A stretch of 64,000 nucleotides of DNA from Rana temporaria (Eukaryota; Chordata; Amphibia; Anura; Ranidae), in the NCBI RefSeq assembly GCF_905171775.1, contig NC_053491.1:302378373-302442372 (forward strand), in the 5' to 3' direction. Below, piece by piece: positions 33,431 to 44,984 of this stretch. The position numbers were made by a program, and so were the translations under genes. Every line of letters begins with the position of its first letter. The first letter of the stretch is position 1. The notes below the pieces were generated by a model. That model was given only the letters and a program-made list of their open reading frames with translations. It was not told where the DNA came from and ran no database searches.

Positions 33431-33858
33431 GGCAGAGAAAAAAAGAGTCCATAGAGGCTAGTGCTGGATCAAGCTGCTCACGAAGCTGGAAGGCCCAGGA
33501 TTGGGGCTCATTCAGAAGGAGGGAAATAACAAATCCCACCCTGACATCTTGCGTGGAAAAAGTTCTTGGGAGGAGAGAAAAATAAAGTTTTTATGCATTA
33601 TGAAAATTCCGAAATTTCAGGGTTCAGGGATAGGGTAGGTTCCACTGGATATGTAGGCCTCCGTCTGAGTAGCTACATCTGTAGCAGCAGAAGAACCTAA
33701 AAGTGGCCAAGTCTCTGCGTTGGTTGGTAACCGATTTTCCATGCGACTTAGATCTGCTTGCAACTTTTGCACAATGTGTGTTAGCGTGGAGATTGATTGC
33801 AAAAAGTCCATGGGTGGAGAGGCCTCCCTTTCAGACTCCATTATTGGCTGGCTGATAC

Positions 33859-34479
33859 TGTCAGGGATCGGATGGGAGACTGATTTGATGAGGTCGGCCT
33901 CTCTTATATCTCCTGTCCTGGCTCCGCTGAAGATGAAACAGAGGAAGCCGAAGGACAAGAGGGACACGAGTGCCTGGAGCCGGAGGTCCCTGGGGAACAG
34001 CTTGGCAGGGTTCAACGGCCTGGAACAGACCGTGATGAGTTGCGCAGGAACAGGTGATACCCAGGCAGGTAACCGAGGGTTAACAGTGTTCAGGGGCATA
34101 GACAGGAGCAAGGTCTCAGAGATAGCCAGGTTCGTCAGCAAGCAGGCAGTGAGGTACCGAATCATAGACAGAGCCAATGTCAGGAACGGAGCCGGGTAAG
34201 AATACTGGGAAGACATACAGGATCAAGCAGGATTTCAGAAACAAGCTGAAGATCAGTCAGCAAGGTACAAGAGTCCAGACACCCTTTAAATAGGCTGTCT
34301 GGCGCCAAACTGAATTAGTCTTGTACGTGTGAGCGCGAGCGCGTGCCTGTATCTGTGCGCATGCGTGCACGCAATTGCGAGCTCTGGCGCGCACGCGCGC
34401 GCCTGTGAGCCATTCTATTGCAAAGGCTATGCGCTTGCGCACGTCTATGTGCAAAGCGTCTTACGGGAGTTCCCTGACA
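33859..34479 (-). repeat. G1 5' LTR
   Basis: 621 bp copy of the same LTR, followed at 34480 by the CGATC duplication. Confidence 0.95.
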
Positions 34480-34484
34480 CGATC

Positions 34485-34893
34485 TTACTATACGTTTGCT
34501 GTGTTTTTGCCCACAAACTCAGTCGATCTTACTATAAGTTTGCTGTGTTTTTGCCCATAAACGCAGTCGATCATACTGCACGTTGCACGTTTGCTGTGTT
34601 TCTTGCCCATAAACTCAGTCGATCTTACTATAAGTTTGCTGTGTTTTTGCCCATAAACTCAGTCCATCATACTCCACGTTTGCTGTGTTTTTTGCCCATA
34701 AACTCAGTCCATCATACTATACGTTTGCTGTGTTTTTGCCTATAAACGCAGTCGGTCATACTGCACGTTTGCTGTGTTTTTTGCCCATAAACTCAGTCGA
34801 TCTTACTATAAGTTTGCTGTGTTTTTGCCCAAAAAACTCAGTCGATCATACTATATGTTTGCTGTGTTTTTGCCCATAAACTCAGTTGCTCTT
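34485..34893. repeat. hAT-A 5' tandem repeat, about 45-bp unit
   Basis: About nine copies of TTTGCTGTGTTTTTGCCCAT followed by AAACTCAGTCGATC and TTACTATA-type spacers. It belongs to the hAT-A leader. G1 inserted at a CGATC within it and G2 at its right edge. Confidence 0.9.
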
Positions 34894-35847
34894 TGTTATG
34901 ACCCTGACAATGAGAAGGCTCTATTTAGTGTTTAGACCGCAGCTGTAGAGGCTATCAGAAATCAACCACCAGTTCACTCTCACTGAACAATAAGAGTTTG
35001 GGGTTATATCATCATATCCTCTAATGGAGGTAAAACATAAATGTAATGGCTTAATTCCTCTTAAGCTTAATTAACGGACACCATCAGATACTATAAGGAT
35101 AAATCTAATTTAGGTATATGCAACAAATAAAGGTAGTAGAAATTACTGGAACTGTAGTATATCACCACAATGGTATAAATAATATGAAGTACTCCACTGT
35201 ACCTGGTGCTAGTATATTGTAACAAGTATAAAGTCAAAGATACAGTCCAGACATATACTAGCAATCACTATTAGCAACAAGCTGGTATTACATATACTTG
35301 CGGTTAGGAGGTAGTCTGTACCAGGAAAGTCCGCACAGGTGTGGATGGTATCCTTATACAGCAGTAATATGGTTTAGATATACTTGCGGTTTAGTAGCAG
35401 CTGCTGGAGAAGGTTTCCAGGTAGTTAGTTTGTGATGTCCAGTTGCAGGGATTTCTGTAGAGCTGCTTGGTCAGCTAAGCTGGATGAAGCTGAGAAGGTG
35501 AGAGAGGGCACCGTGGAGCTGAACCCCAGAGACAGGGTGGATGCTAGGGCTGCTGGGCAGACAGGTGCTACAGGGAGAGGCTCCAACAGGTGGTCCCGAG
35601 TCACAGGTAGCGGCAGGTGTCCAACCACAATATCTGAACACCCTGCCGCCGAACCTGGGGGTTTAAATAGCCCGGGCTCATGAGAGGAGCCGGGCGCCGT
35701 ACGCTGGAACGCACTTCCGCGTTCCAGCGTGAACCGCAGATGTCCGCGCACCGGAAGTGACGCGGACATCTCACTGAATAGAGCGCAGCTGCTAGGAAGA
35801 GGCACAGCTGCGCTCGTACACGCCGTATCAACGCTGACAGCGTTACA
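34894..35847 (-). repeat. G2 3' LTR
   Basis: Near-identical partner of 40082-41040. The last about 141 codons of the gag-pol frame run into it. Confidence 0.97.
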
Positions 35848-38800
35848 TACTCCCCTCCTCAAGGGAGCACCTCTGGTGCTCCTAATAAGAGATGGTCTAT
35901 TAGGATACCTGCGATGAAATTGTTTAATGAGTCGAGTAGCGTGGATGTCTGAAGAACATTCCCAGGAGTCATCCATGGAAGAATAGCCTTTCCAACGTAT
36001 CAAATATTGGAGGGAAGAACCTCTTTTCCTAGAATCGAGAATCTTCTCTACTTGATATTCGGTCTCACCTAAGACTTCAACTGGAGGAGGGGGTTGAGGA
36101 TCTCTGTTAGGAAATGGATTAGGTTTATATGGTTTGATAAGTGAGACGTGGAATGATGGATGAATTTTCCAATTTGGGGGTAGTAGTAGTTTGACAGCGT
36201 TAGCGTTTATGATCTGAGAGATTGGGAAAGGACCAGTGAATTGACGGCCAAGTTTCTTAGAAGGAATTTTTAGACGTAAATTCCGAGTGGATAGCCAGAC
36301 TAAATCGCCAACATTGTATGAGGGAGGCACTGTTCTATGCGAATCATAATATCTCTTTTGTCTTTGCTGCGCAGCCTCAAGGTTAGAGCGGAGCAGGCTC
36401 AGAGTTTCCTTTATGGTTGACAGATATCGATCGAGAGCGGGAACCTTATTTGAGTGTAAAATAGAAGGCATACTCTTGGGATGAAATCCATAGTTGGCGT
36501 AGAACGGTGAGAACTGAGAGGAAGAGCTGGTGGCGTTGTTGTAAGCAAATTCAGCGTGAGGAAGTAGATGAAACCAGTCATCTTGGAGATGTGTGCAATA
36601 ACAACGTAAATACTGTTCGAGTGTCTGATTGACACGTTCTGTTTGCCCATTTGTTTGCGGGTGGTAAGCGGTAGACATGCGGTGATCTATTTGTAAATTT
36701 TGACAAAGAGTTTTCCAGAATCTCGAGATAAACTGTGAACCACGATCTGAAATGATCTGGGTAGGCAAACCATGCAATTTAAGGACATTGGAGATAAAAG
36801 CTTCTGCTGTCCCTTGAGAAGTTGGTAACTTCTTTAAAGGAACGAAGTGAGCCATCTTCGTTAGAACGTCGACTAAGACCATGATGGTATTAGCGCCGTG
36901 AGACCTAGGGAGATCAACTATGAAGTCCATGGAAATGACATCCCAGGGTCTATTAGGTACTGGGATAGAGGTTAGCAGTCCATAAGGAGGCTTTCGTGAA
37001 TGTTTGTTAGTGGCACAAGTATGACAGGAACCGACATAGTCCTGAACTGTCTTTGTCAAATGAGGCCACCAATAGTCTCTCTTAACGAGATGTATGGTCT
37101 TACTGATTCCCGGATGACCTGCGAGAGGAGCATCATGGAGTTGTTTGAGTAGTATGAGTTGCAACTTCGGTGGAATGTAAATCTTATCATTGAAGGTAAA
37201 TATTCCATTAGGTTGTTTTAGTAGTCCCTCAGGCAATTGAGAACCTTCCTGGGAAAGGGTTTGGATAAGTAACTCCTTAAATGATGTAGTTGTACCAATG
37301 AATCGGTTAGATGAGAGAATGGAGTGAGGGGGAGTCTCCCTTGACTGATCTTCGTGCATACGTGACAAGGAGTCGGCTTTAATATTTTGTGTTCCTGGGA
37401 GGTAGGAAATGTTGAAGTCGAATCTGTCAAAAAATAGGCTCCATCTAACTTGACGAGCCGATAGAGTTTTACATGCTTTTAGATGTTGTAAATTGCGATG
37501 GTCCGTGAGGATGGTAATAGGGTGTGAAGAACCCTCCAGTAGATGTCTCCAGTTGGCCAAGGCATCTTTTATTGCCAAGAGTTCCTTTTCCCCAATAGGA
37601 TAGTTCTTTTCCGCCGGTGATAGTGTTCTGGAATAAAAGGCAACTGGATGCAATGGTTCTGATAATGTTGATTGTTGAGAGAGTACCGCACCCAAGGCAA
37701 AATGTGAGGCATCGACTTCCAGTGTGAAATGGTATAATGGGTTAGGCAACTGAAGAATGGGAGCGGAGGTATAGCTGACTTTGAGTGTATCAAAGGATCT
37801 CTGTGCTTCCTTGGTCCAAGAGAAAGGTGTTTTTGAACTAGTTAGGCTAGTTAGTGGCTTTACAATCGTTGAAAAGTTCTTGATGAATTTTCTGTAGTAA
37901 TTCGAAAATCCAAGGAATCGCTGGAGAGCCTTCCTCGTTTGAGGAATCGGCCAGGACAAAATGCAATCCACTTTGGAACGATCCATTTGGATTCCGTTAG
38001 GGGTGATCTGGTAGCCGAGAAAGGAGATACTAGTCTGACTGAAAACACACTTCTCTAGTTTAGCATATAAGGAGTGTGTTCTGAGTCTAGCCAGAACCCA
38101 ACGCACGTGTCTCTTGTGTTCTTCCGGAGTGTCTGAATAAATTAAAATGTCATCTAGATAAACCACAACACAAATGTCTAGCAGATCGTGGAAAATATCA
38201 TTAATGAATCTCTGAAAGGTTGCTGGGGCATTACATAACCCGAAGGGCATAACCACACTCTCGAAAAGACCATATCGCGTCTTGAAGGCCGTCTTCCATT
38301 CATCCCCCGACCGAATTCTTATCAAGTTGTAAGCCCCCCTGAGATCTAGTTTTGTGTAGATTTTGGAGGTTTGGAGACGCTCAATGAGTTCTGGAATAAG
38401 TGGTAACGGATACCTATTCTTGATAGTGATATTATTGAGAGAGCGATAGTCAATTACTGGCCGAAGTGATCCATCTTTTTTCTTAATAAAGAATAATGCC
38501 GCACTAGCTGAAGAAGTGGAGGGCCTAATAAATCCTTTCTTGAGATTCTCATCAAGGTATTCTTTCAAATGTACCAGCTCTGGTTGTGATAAGGGGTAAA
38601 TCCGGGCAGTAGGTATAGGCTTGTCAGGAATCAGATCTATAGGACAGTCATAACTCCTATGTGGAGGAAGTATGTCTGCATTGGTCTTGCTGAAGACATC
38701 AGCAAATTCATTTAAATAATCTGGCAGATTAGTCGGGTGTCCTTCTGAAAAAGAGATCATGCAAGAAGGGTAACAGACTTCTTTACAGTAGTTAGACTGT

Positions 38801-40056
38801 AGGGAAAGAGAGTTTGTGGACCATAGAAAAGTAGGTTGATGAAGAAGTAACCATGGAAGACCTAGAACTATAGGAAATACAGGGGATGAAATAATATCAA
38901 AAATTAAGGTCTCCGTATGACCACTCGCACAAGTAACCCCAAGAGGGGTTGTTTGAGTTGAAACTGGACCGGAAGAAGAACTAGAACCATCAATAAAAGT
39001 AAGGGACACGGGAGTATGCTTGAACACACAAGGAATTTTATTAAATTTTACAACAGTTGAATCTATGAAGTTGCCGCAGGCTCCGCTGTCGACCATTGCT
39101 TCAAGAATAATCTCTTCTTGATCCCACTGCAGGGTAAGAGGAATAAAGACATAATTATTAGATGTGGTTCCAACTGAATTTAATTTACCAATGTGGGAAA
39201 AATTACCTTCAGTATTTCTCTTAAGAAGAGGACAGGTGGAAACGATATGGTCTGGAGCTGAGCAGTAAAGACAGAGATTGTTGGCTCTGCGGCGTTGTTT
39301 CTCTGCTGAAGTCAAAGGTCCTTTAATAACTCCGAGCTCCATTGGGGAATCTTTGGGAGGTGATTTAGACCTCCTGTAGGAAGTGAATGGGTAGTTGGTG
39401 GCACGTTCAGCTTTTCTCTCTCGCAAACGCCGATCTATTGTCACTGAGAGGTGCATAAGATCTTCCAGGGAATGAGGGAGTTCCACACGAGCCAGCTCAT
39501 CCTTCATGGCCTCCGACAGGCCCAATCGGAACTGATTTCTAAGAGCAATATCGGACCATTGAGTCTCTCTGCTCCAGCATTTAAATTCAGAAATGAAGTC
39601 TTCCACAGGCCTCTTCCCCTGTTTAAGATTCCTGATTGAATTTTCAGCTGTTAGCTGTTTGTTGAGGTCTTCATATAACAGAGACATCTCCTCAAGGAAA
39701 GTGTCAAAAGCTCCTAAGAGATCTCCATGTTCCTCCACATAGGTATCGGCCCATACTCTGGGTTCACCCCTGAGATAGGTTATTAGCGTGAGGATTTTAA
39801 TCCTATCGGAGTAATAGGCACGTGGACGCAGCTCAAACATCAGGCGACATGAACTAATAAATTGTCTGTAATTTTTTCTTTCACCTGAGAAGGGTTCGGG
39901 AGTACAGACCTTTGGTTCTGGTCTATCTCTGGCTTGTACAAAATTTTGATTACGTAAAGCATCATTCTCCATACGCAATTCATTCATATTAGCTGTAAGA
40001 TTATCCACTCTTTGGGAAAGTGCAACCACATGATTTGCGAGATCCGCTGGATCCAT
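35425..40056 (-). CDS. G2 gag-pol polyprotein with chromodomain
   Basis: 1543 residues with no stop. Approximate positions: gag capsid-like 55-215 (KNYRQFISSCRLMFELRPRA); CCHC knuckle about 260-275 (CLYCSAPDHIVSTCP); aspartic protease near 321 (MVDSGACGNFID); RT from about 500 with LDLRGAYNLIRI, MPFGLCNAPATFQRF and catalytic YLDDILIYSD near 632; RNase H from about 775 (FTLEVDASHFALGA, TDHRNLQHL); integrase zinc domain near 972-1010 (HDAPLAGHPGISKTIHLV, CHTCATNK), DDE core from about 1042 (ISMDFIVDL, ISDRGSQF, YHPQTNGQTERVNQTLEQYL); chromodomain near 1335-1390 (YLIRWKGYSSMDDSWE). The tail of about 140 residues lies in the LTR. The ATG is 26 bp inside the right LTR border. gag and pol share one frame, so no frameshift is needed. 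Confidence 0.97.
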   Translation of the reverse strand: MDPADLANHVVALSQRVDNLTANMNELRMENDALRNQNFVQARDRPEPKVCTPEPFSGERKNYRQFISSCRLMFELRPRAYYSDRIKILTLITYLRGEPRVWADTYVEEHGDLLGAFDTFLEEMSLLYEDLNKQLTAENSIRNLKQGKRPVEDFISEFKCWSRETQWSDIALRNQFRLGLSEAMKDELARVELPHSLEDLMHLSVTIDRRLRERKAERATNYPFTSYRRSKSPPKDSPMELGVIKGPLTSAEKQRRRANNLCLYCSAPDHIVSTCPLLKRNTEGNFSHIGKLNSVGTTSNNYVFIPLTLQWDQEEIILEAMVDSGACGNFIDSTVVKFNKIPCVFKHTPVSLTFIDGSSSSSGPVSTQTTPLGVTCASGHTETLIFDIISSPVFPIVLGLPWLLLHQPTFLWSTNSLSLQSNYCKEVCYPSCMISFSEGHPTNLPDYLNEFADVFSKTNADILPPHRSYDCPIDLIPDKPIPTARIYPLSQPELVHLKEYLDENLKKGFIRPSTSSASAALFFIKKKDGSLRPVIDYRSLNNITIKNRYPLPLIPELIERLQTSKIYTKLDLRGAYNLIRIRSGDEWKTAFKTRYGLFESVVMPFGLCNAPATFQRFINDIFHDLLDICVVVYLDDILIYSDTPEEHKRHVRWVLARLRTHSLYAKLEKCVFSQTSISFLGYQITPNGIQMDRSKVDCILSWPIPQTRKALQRFLGFSNYYRKFIKNFSTIVKPLTSLTSSKTPFSWTKEAQRSFDTLKVSYTSAPILQLPNPLYHFTLEVDASHFALGAVLSQQSTLSEPLHPVAFYSRTLSPAEKNYPIGEKELLAIKDALANWRHLLEGSSHPITILTDHRNLQHLKACKTLSARQVRWSLFFDRFDFNISYLPGTQNIKADSLSRMHEDQSRETPPHSILSSNRFIGTTTSFKELLIQTLSQEGSQLPEGLLKQPNGIFTFNDKIYIPPKLQLILLKQLHDAPLAGHPGISKTIHLVKRDYWWPHLTKTVQDYVGSCHTCATNKHSRKPPYGLLTSIPVPNRPWDVISMDFIVDLPRSHGANTIMVLVDVLTKMAHFVPLKKLPTSQGTAEAFISNVLKLHGLPTQIISDRGSQFISRFWKTLCQNLQIDHRMSTAYHPQTNGQTERVNQTLEQYLRCYCTHLQDDWFHLLPHAEFAYNNATSSSSQFSPFYANYGFHPKSMPSILHSNKVPALDRYLSTIKETLSLLRSNLEAAQQRQKRYYDSHRTVPPSYNVGDLVWLSTRNLRLKIPSKKLGRQFTGPFPISQIINANAVKLLLPPNWKIHPSFHVSLIKPYKPNPFPNRDPQPPPPVEVLGETEYQVEKILDSRKRGSSLQYLIRWKGYSSMDDSWECSSDIHATRLIKQFHRRYPNRPSLIRSTRGAPLRRGVCNAVSVDTACTSAAVPLPSSCALFSEMSASLPVRGHLRFTLERGSAFQRTAPGSSHEPGLFKPPGSAAGCSDIVVGHLPLPVTRDHLLEPLPVAPVCPAALASTLSLGFSSTVPSLTFSASSSLADQAALQKSLQLDITN

Positions 40057-40081
40057 TATTTCTTTTTGGGTTCAGATATTA

Positions 40082-41040
40082 TGTTATGACCCTGACAATG
40101 AGAAGGCTCTATTTAGTGTTTAGACCGCAGCTGTAGAGGCTATCAGAAATCAACCACCAGTTCACTCTCACTGAACAATAAGAGTTTGGGGTTATATCAT
40201 CATATCCTCTAATGGAGGTAAAACATAAATGTAATGGCTTAATTCCTCTTAAGCTTAATTAACGGACACCATCAGATACTATAAGGATAAATCTAATTTA
40301 GGTATATGCAACAAATAAAGGTAGTAGAAATTACTGGAACTGTAGTATATCACCACAATGGTATAAATAATATGAAGTACTCCACTGTACCTGGTGCTAG
40401 TATATTGTAACAAGTATAAAGTCAAAGATACAGTCCAGACATACAGTATACTAGCAATCACTATTAGCAACAAGCTGGTATTACATATACTTGCGGTTAG
40501 GAGGTAGTCTGTACCAGGAAAGTCCGCACAGGTGTGGATGGTATCCTTATACAGCAGTAATATGGTTTAGATATACTTGCGGTTTAGTAGCAGCTGCTGG
40601 AGAAGGTTTCCAGGTAGTTAGTTTGTGATGTCCAGTTGCAGGGATTTCTGTAGAGCTGCTTGGTCAGCTAAGCTGGATGAAGCTGAGAAGGTGAGAGAGG
40701 GCACCGTGGAGCTGAACCCCAGAGACAGGGTGGATGCTAGGGCTGCTGGGCAGACAGGTGCTACAGGGAGAGGCTCCAACAGGTGGTCCCGAGTCACAGG
40801 TAGCGGCAGGTGTCCAACCACAATATCTGAACACCCTGCCGCCGAACCTGGGGGTTTAAATAGCCCGGGCTCATGAGAGGAGCCGGGCGCCGTACGCTGG
40901 AACGCACTTCCGCGTTCCAGCGTGAACCGCAGATGTCCGCGCACCGGAAGTGACGCGGACATCTCACTGAATAGAGCGCAGCTGCTAGGAAGAGGCACAG
41001 CTGCGCTCGTACACGCCGTATCAACGCTGACAGCGTTACA
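40082..41040 (-). repeat. G2 5' LTR
   Basis: 959 bp, TGTTATGACC...GTTACA, followed by the CTCTT duplication. Confidence 0.97.
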
Positions 41041-41095
41041 CTCTTACTGGACAGGTGCTGTTTATTTCTGATTTTGTCCTGTGCAGGCTATTAAA

Positions 41096-44000
41096 ATGTC
41101 TGGAAGGACAACAAAGAAAGGCAGAGAGTCACGAGGGCAAGCAGGCTCTGCATCTAGAGGCAACGCTGGTGGTGGACACGGTGCATCCTCTTCAGGACGT
41201 GGCCATCTGACACGCTCGTCATTGTTTTCGGGAGCTGGCCGCGTTGAGCCTCAACATGCAGAGAAATTAGTAGAGTGGATGACCAAGCCGTCCTCATCCT
41301 CCTCATCCTCTCTCACCCAGGCTGAGCTTTGTTTATCTGGCAAAGCAGCTTCCAAGGCGTTCTCTTCCTTGTGCACAATGGTATCACACAATCCTTTCCT
41401 AGTCCCACCATGTCCTCCTGAGGAGTCCCCCAAACTGTTTCAACACAGTGTTGGGTACATGCTACATGAAGATGTGCAGCGTTTTGAAGGCTCCGATGAC
41501 GGAACACAGATAGAGGAAGGCATTGATTTGTGCTCAGAGAGAGCGGGTGCCCGAGAGGGACAGCAATCTGGCAGTCATGTTCCCCAGCTGCAGCATACTG
41601 CCAGGTTTTCGACAGTGATGAGGAGGGAGGGGATGATGAGGTCACTGACTCTACCTGGGTGCCTGAGAGGAGGAGGAAGAGGCACAGGCACATATCCAAA
41701 GAGGCAGGATGCCCTCCAGGGGACAGCTTAAGGGCAGCACACCAACTGCATTACATCGCAGAGCTACGCCTGTGCAGGGCGCTGCTGCGTCTCAACGGTA
41801 CTGCAAAAGTTCTTTGGTGTGGGCCTTTTTTGAGACATGTGCATCAGATCGCACCGTTACGCTTGAGACATATGTTGCAAATAGCATCTCGCGTGGCCAA
41901 AACCTCACCCGCTTGGGCACCACATGCTTGACCAGACATATGTTGACCTGCCATTCAGTTCGTTGGCAAGCATACCAGAAAGACCCACACCAAATAACAA
42001 AGCGGACCTCCCCTTGCCCCTCATCAGCTGGGAGCTCCAACCCCACAAGACCCTCAGTCCTCTCTGAAGCCTGCACTGATAGGACTGAAGGTGTAGAAAT
42101 AGGTGTGTCACAACCTAGTAGTACATGCGGAAAATCTACTGATGGTAGCAGACAAATTTCCCTGCCCCAGCTGCTGCAGCGGCGAAAGAAGTACTCTCCC
42201 AGCCATCCACATGCCCAGCAATTGAATGCTAGCTTAGCGAAATTGCTAGCACTTCAACTGCTACCTTTTCAGTTGGTAGAATCTGCCCCCTTCCGTGAGT
42301 TTGTGCAATGTGCGGTACCTCAGTGGCAAGTACCCAAACACCACTTTTTCTCAGGGAAGGCGATTCCCGCTCTCTACCAGCATGTGGAAGGCAATGTCCA
42401 TGCCTCGCTGGACAGGGTGGTTAGTGGTAAGGTGCATCTTACCGCTGACTCATGGTCCAGCAGGCATGGACAGGGACGTTACCTAACTTTCACGTCGCAT
42501 TGGGTGACTCTGCTGGCAGCTGGGAAGGACACAGGGCAAGGTACAGTAGTGTTGGAGGTTGTCCCGCCACCACGCTTCCAAAACACTACTACTGGTTGTG
42601 ACACACCTCTCTCCTCCACCCCCTCCTCTTCTTCCTCTGTGGCCTCTTCCTGTGCTGATGTTTCCTCTGAACCAGCCGTGCTCCGTAGGCGTACAAGGGG
42701 CTACGCAGGAATGCAGGCCAAGGGATGCCATGCGGTGCTAGAGCTTGTGTGCTTGGGAGACAGGAGCCACACTGGGGCAGAGGTTCTGTCAGCTCTACAG
42801 GGGCAGGCTCAGAGGTGGTTGACGCCACGCCAGCTTAAGCCAGGAATGGTGGTTAGCGACAATGGCACCAACCTCCTCTCTGCCCTGCGACAGGGAAAAC
42901 TGACCCATGTGCCCTGTTTTGCTCATGTTCTCAATTTGGTGGTGCAGCGGTTCTTAGGCAGGTACCTGGGCTTACAGGATGTCCTGAAGCAGGCCAGGAA
43001 AGTCTGTGTGCATTTCCAAAGGTCATACAATGCCACTGCTCGGTTGACAGACCTCCAAAGGGAATACAACCTGCCCAAGAACCGCCTAATCTGTGACATG
43101 CCCACCAGATGGAACTCTACGTTGGCCATGCTGCAGCGGCTGCACACGCAGCAGAGGGCCATCAATGAGTACCTGTGCCAATATGGCAGCAGAACTGGGT
43201 CAGGGGAGCTTGGGTTTTTTCCCCACGCCAGTGGGCCTTGATCAGGGATGCATGCACTGTCCTGTCACCATTTGAGGAGGCCACGAGGATGGTGAGCAGT
43301 GACAGTGCATGCATCAGTGAGACTGTCCCTCTAATTCACCTGTTGGAGCACACTCTACGTGGAATAATGGACAGGGCCCTTGAGGCAGAACAGAGGGAGG
43401 AAGAGGAGGACTTCCTTACCTCTCAAGGCCCCCTTTATCCAGACAGTGGACCTGCATGCCCGCCTACCACACAGCAAGAGGATGATGAGGATGAGGTGGA
43501 TTGTATCAGCAGCATGGAGGTGGAGCCTAGCACTCAGCAGCAGCAGTCTTCAAGGGATCACTTACAGTCCCAAGGAACCCGTGGACTTTTACGTAGCTGG
43601 GATGAGGTGGCTGCGGATCCTGTCGTCCTCAGTGACCCAGAGGACTGTGCCCCGAATGCCTCAGCAAACCTACGCTGCATGGCCTCCCTGATCCTACAAA
43701 GCCTGTGTAAGGATCCTCGTGTTCGTGGTATCAAGGAGAGGGATCATTACTGGCTGGCAACTCTCCTTGATCCACGTTACAAGAGTAAGGTTGCGGAGCT
43801 TATCTTGCCGTCGCAGAAACATCTTCGGGAGGCCTTGCAGAAGGCTCTGTGCAACGCGTTCCCAGAACCTGGGGGATTACCAAATCCAGGTCCTGGACAA
43901 CGTGTTGCTGAGGCTTCGGTGAATCACAGGAGCAGTGGAGAAGGTGGCCGTCTGACCGATGCGTTCAGACAATTTTTTAGTCCGCTGCCCCAAGGTATGA

Positions 44001-44338
44001 CCAGTTCCAGCAACCATCGCCAGCGTTTGATTTACATGGTGCGTGAATACCTAGGGGCAAGATCAGATTTAGACACCTTCCCCACCGAAAATCCTCTGGC
44101 ATACTGGGTCTTGAGGATGGATCACTGGCCAGAGCTTGCACAGTACGCTATTGAGCTACTGGCTTGCCCTGCATCCAGCGTTCTTTCAGAACGCACATTC
44201 AGTGCTGCTGGAGGCTTTGTGACCGATCACAGGGTGCGCCTCTCCACCGACTCCGTTGATCGAGTGACCTTTTTAAAAATGAATCAGGCTTGGATCAACA
44301 CCAGCTACCAAGCACCTGATGCAGATGTAACAGAATAA
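41096..44338 (+). pseudogene. hAT-A transposase (BED-type), three frame changes
   Basis: A splice acceptor (GTCCTGTGCAG) lies 10 bp before the ATG, so an upstream 5' UTR exon is likely. Order: Ser/Gly-rich N-terminus; BED-finger-like region about 41800-41960 (ISRGQNLTRLGTTCLTRHML, with the first metal ligands not obvious); RNase-H-like catalytic core from about 42140 (VHLTADSWSSRHGQGRYLTF, MVVSDNGTNLLSALRQ, CFAHVLNLVVQRFL, MPTRWNSTLAMLQRL); an acidic spacer; and the hAT C-terminal dimerisation block (NPLAYWVLRMDHWPELAQYA, PASSVLSERTFSAAGG, RLSTDSVDRVTFLKMN). Frame shifts near 41590, 41815 and 43215 break it. With these exceptions it is full length, so inactivation looks recent. It would mobilise elements with TAGGGATGAGC ends. 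Confidence 0.93.
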
Positions 44339-44690
44339 TTTTTTTTAAATGACAGATCCCTTGAAGACTGCTGATGCTGAGTGACTGTCCTGTTATGCTG
44401 CTGATTGAATATCCTTTTCCTCCTCACTGATCTTGCTGATAGCTAGTAAGAACATTTTTGGTTCTGGGCTCCGCCACCAGTGCCTAAGGCCCAATGTTTC
44501 TGCCCCTGTTTAACAGGGGCGTCTAATAACAATTTTGAATGCAATACTTTGCATGTGGCTCTTTTTGGCGCTCCAATTACAGTATCTGTGAGGGGTTGCA
44601 GTGTTGTGACACCGCCACCAGTGCCTAAGGCCCAAATTTTATGCCCCTGTTCCAGTAATTTTCTTGGTTTGATTCTTTTCTAATTTGAGT
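44339..44690 (+). other. hAT-A 3' untranslated region with internal repeat
   Basis: Contains two copies of a motif (CCGCCACCAGTGCCTAAGGC followed by CCAA...GCCCCTGTT) at about 44472-44515 and 44610-44653. No gene. Its continuation after the Harbinger insertion is probably in 56930-56994 and 57298-57789. Confidence 0.6.
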
Positions 44691-44984
44691 TCATTCTAGC
44701 TTTCTCCTACGTTATCATAGTGTCATGTTTATTTTCCTTTACTAAATACTCATCATTGTCAATGTAAACACCACAAATCTAGATTTGTTCTTTTAGGCAG
44801 CATTGATATAATAAGAAGCCAGACATTGTTCAGTATCCAAAAATATTTATTGTATCACACTTAAAATGTGTCATTTTTATTTTTTCAAAAAATATAATAT
44901 AAAAAAAAACCTTTTTCTTTGGGGGGGTCAAGAAATATTTTTTTGATTTGAAATATTTTTCTACATGTATTTTTTTTTTAATTT

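Larger units (their letters stand above)
29007..34479 (-). mobile_element. Decayed chromodomain Ty3/gypsy element (G1)
   Basis: LTRs 29007-29589 and 33859-34479 (TGTCAGGGATCGG...TTCCCTGACA); 5-bp duplication CGATC (29002-29006 and 34480-34484). A polypurine tract (TAAGGGGGGGCAA on the minus strand) abuts the left LTR, so the element reads leftward. gag, protease, RT, RNase H, integrase and chromodomain pieces are all present but broken. The left LTR lacks a GC-rich stretch of about 38 bp present in the right LTR. Confidence 0.95.
34894..41040 (-). mobile_element. Young chromodomain Ty3/gypsy element (G2)
   Basis: LTRs 34894-35847 (954 bp) and 40082-41040 (959 bp) start TGTTATGACC and end GTTACA. 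They are nearly identical; the obvious difference is a 5-bp indel near 40445. The 5-bp duplication is CTCTT (34889-34893 and 41041-41045). Minus-strand orientation: a purine-rich tract (GAGGAGGGGAGTA) borders the left LTR. A single uninterrupted gag-pol frame suggests a recent, possibly still competent insertion. Confidence 0.97.

Noticed and set aside
35432..41024. Short plus-strand and minus-strand frames repeated in both G2 LTRs
   Set aside because: They are identical because the LTRs are identical; antisense shadows without domains.
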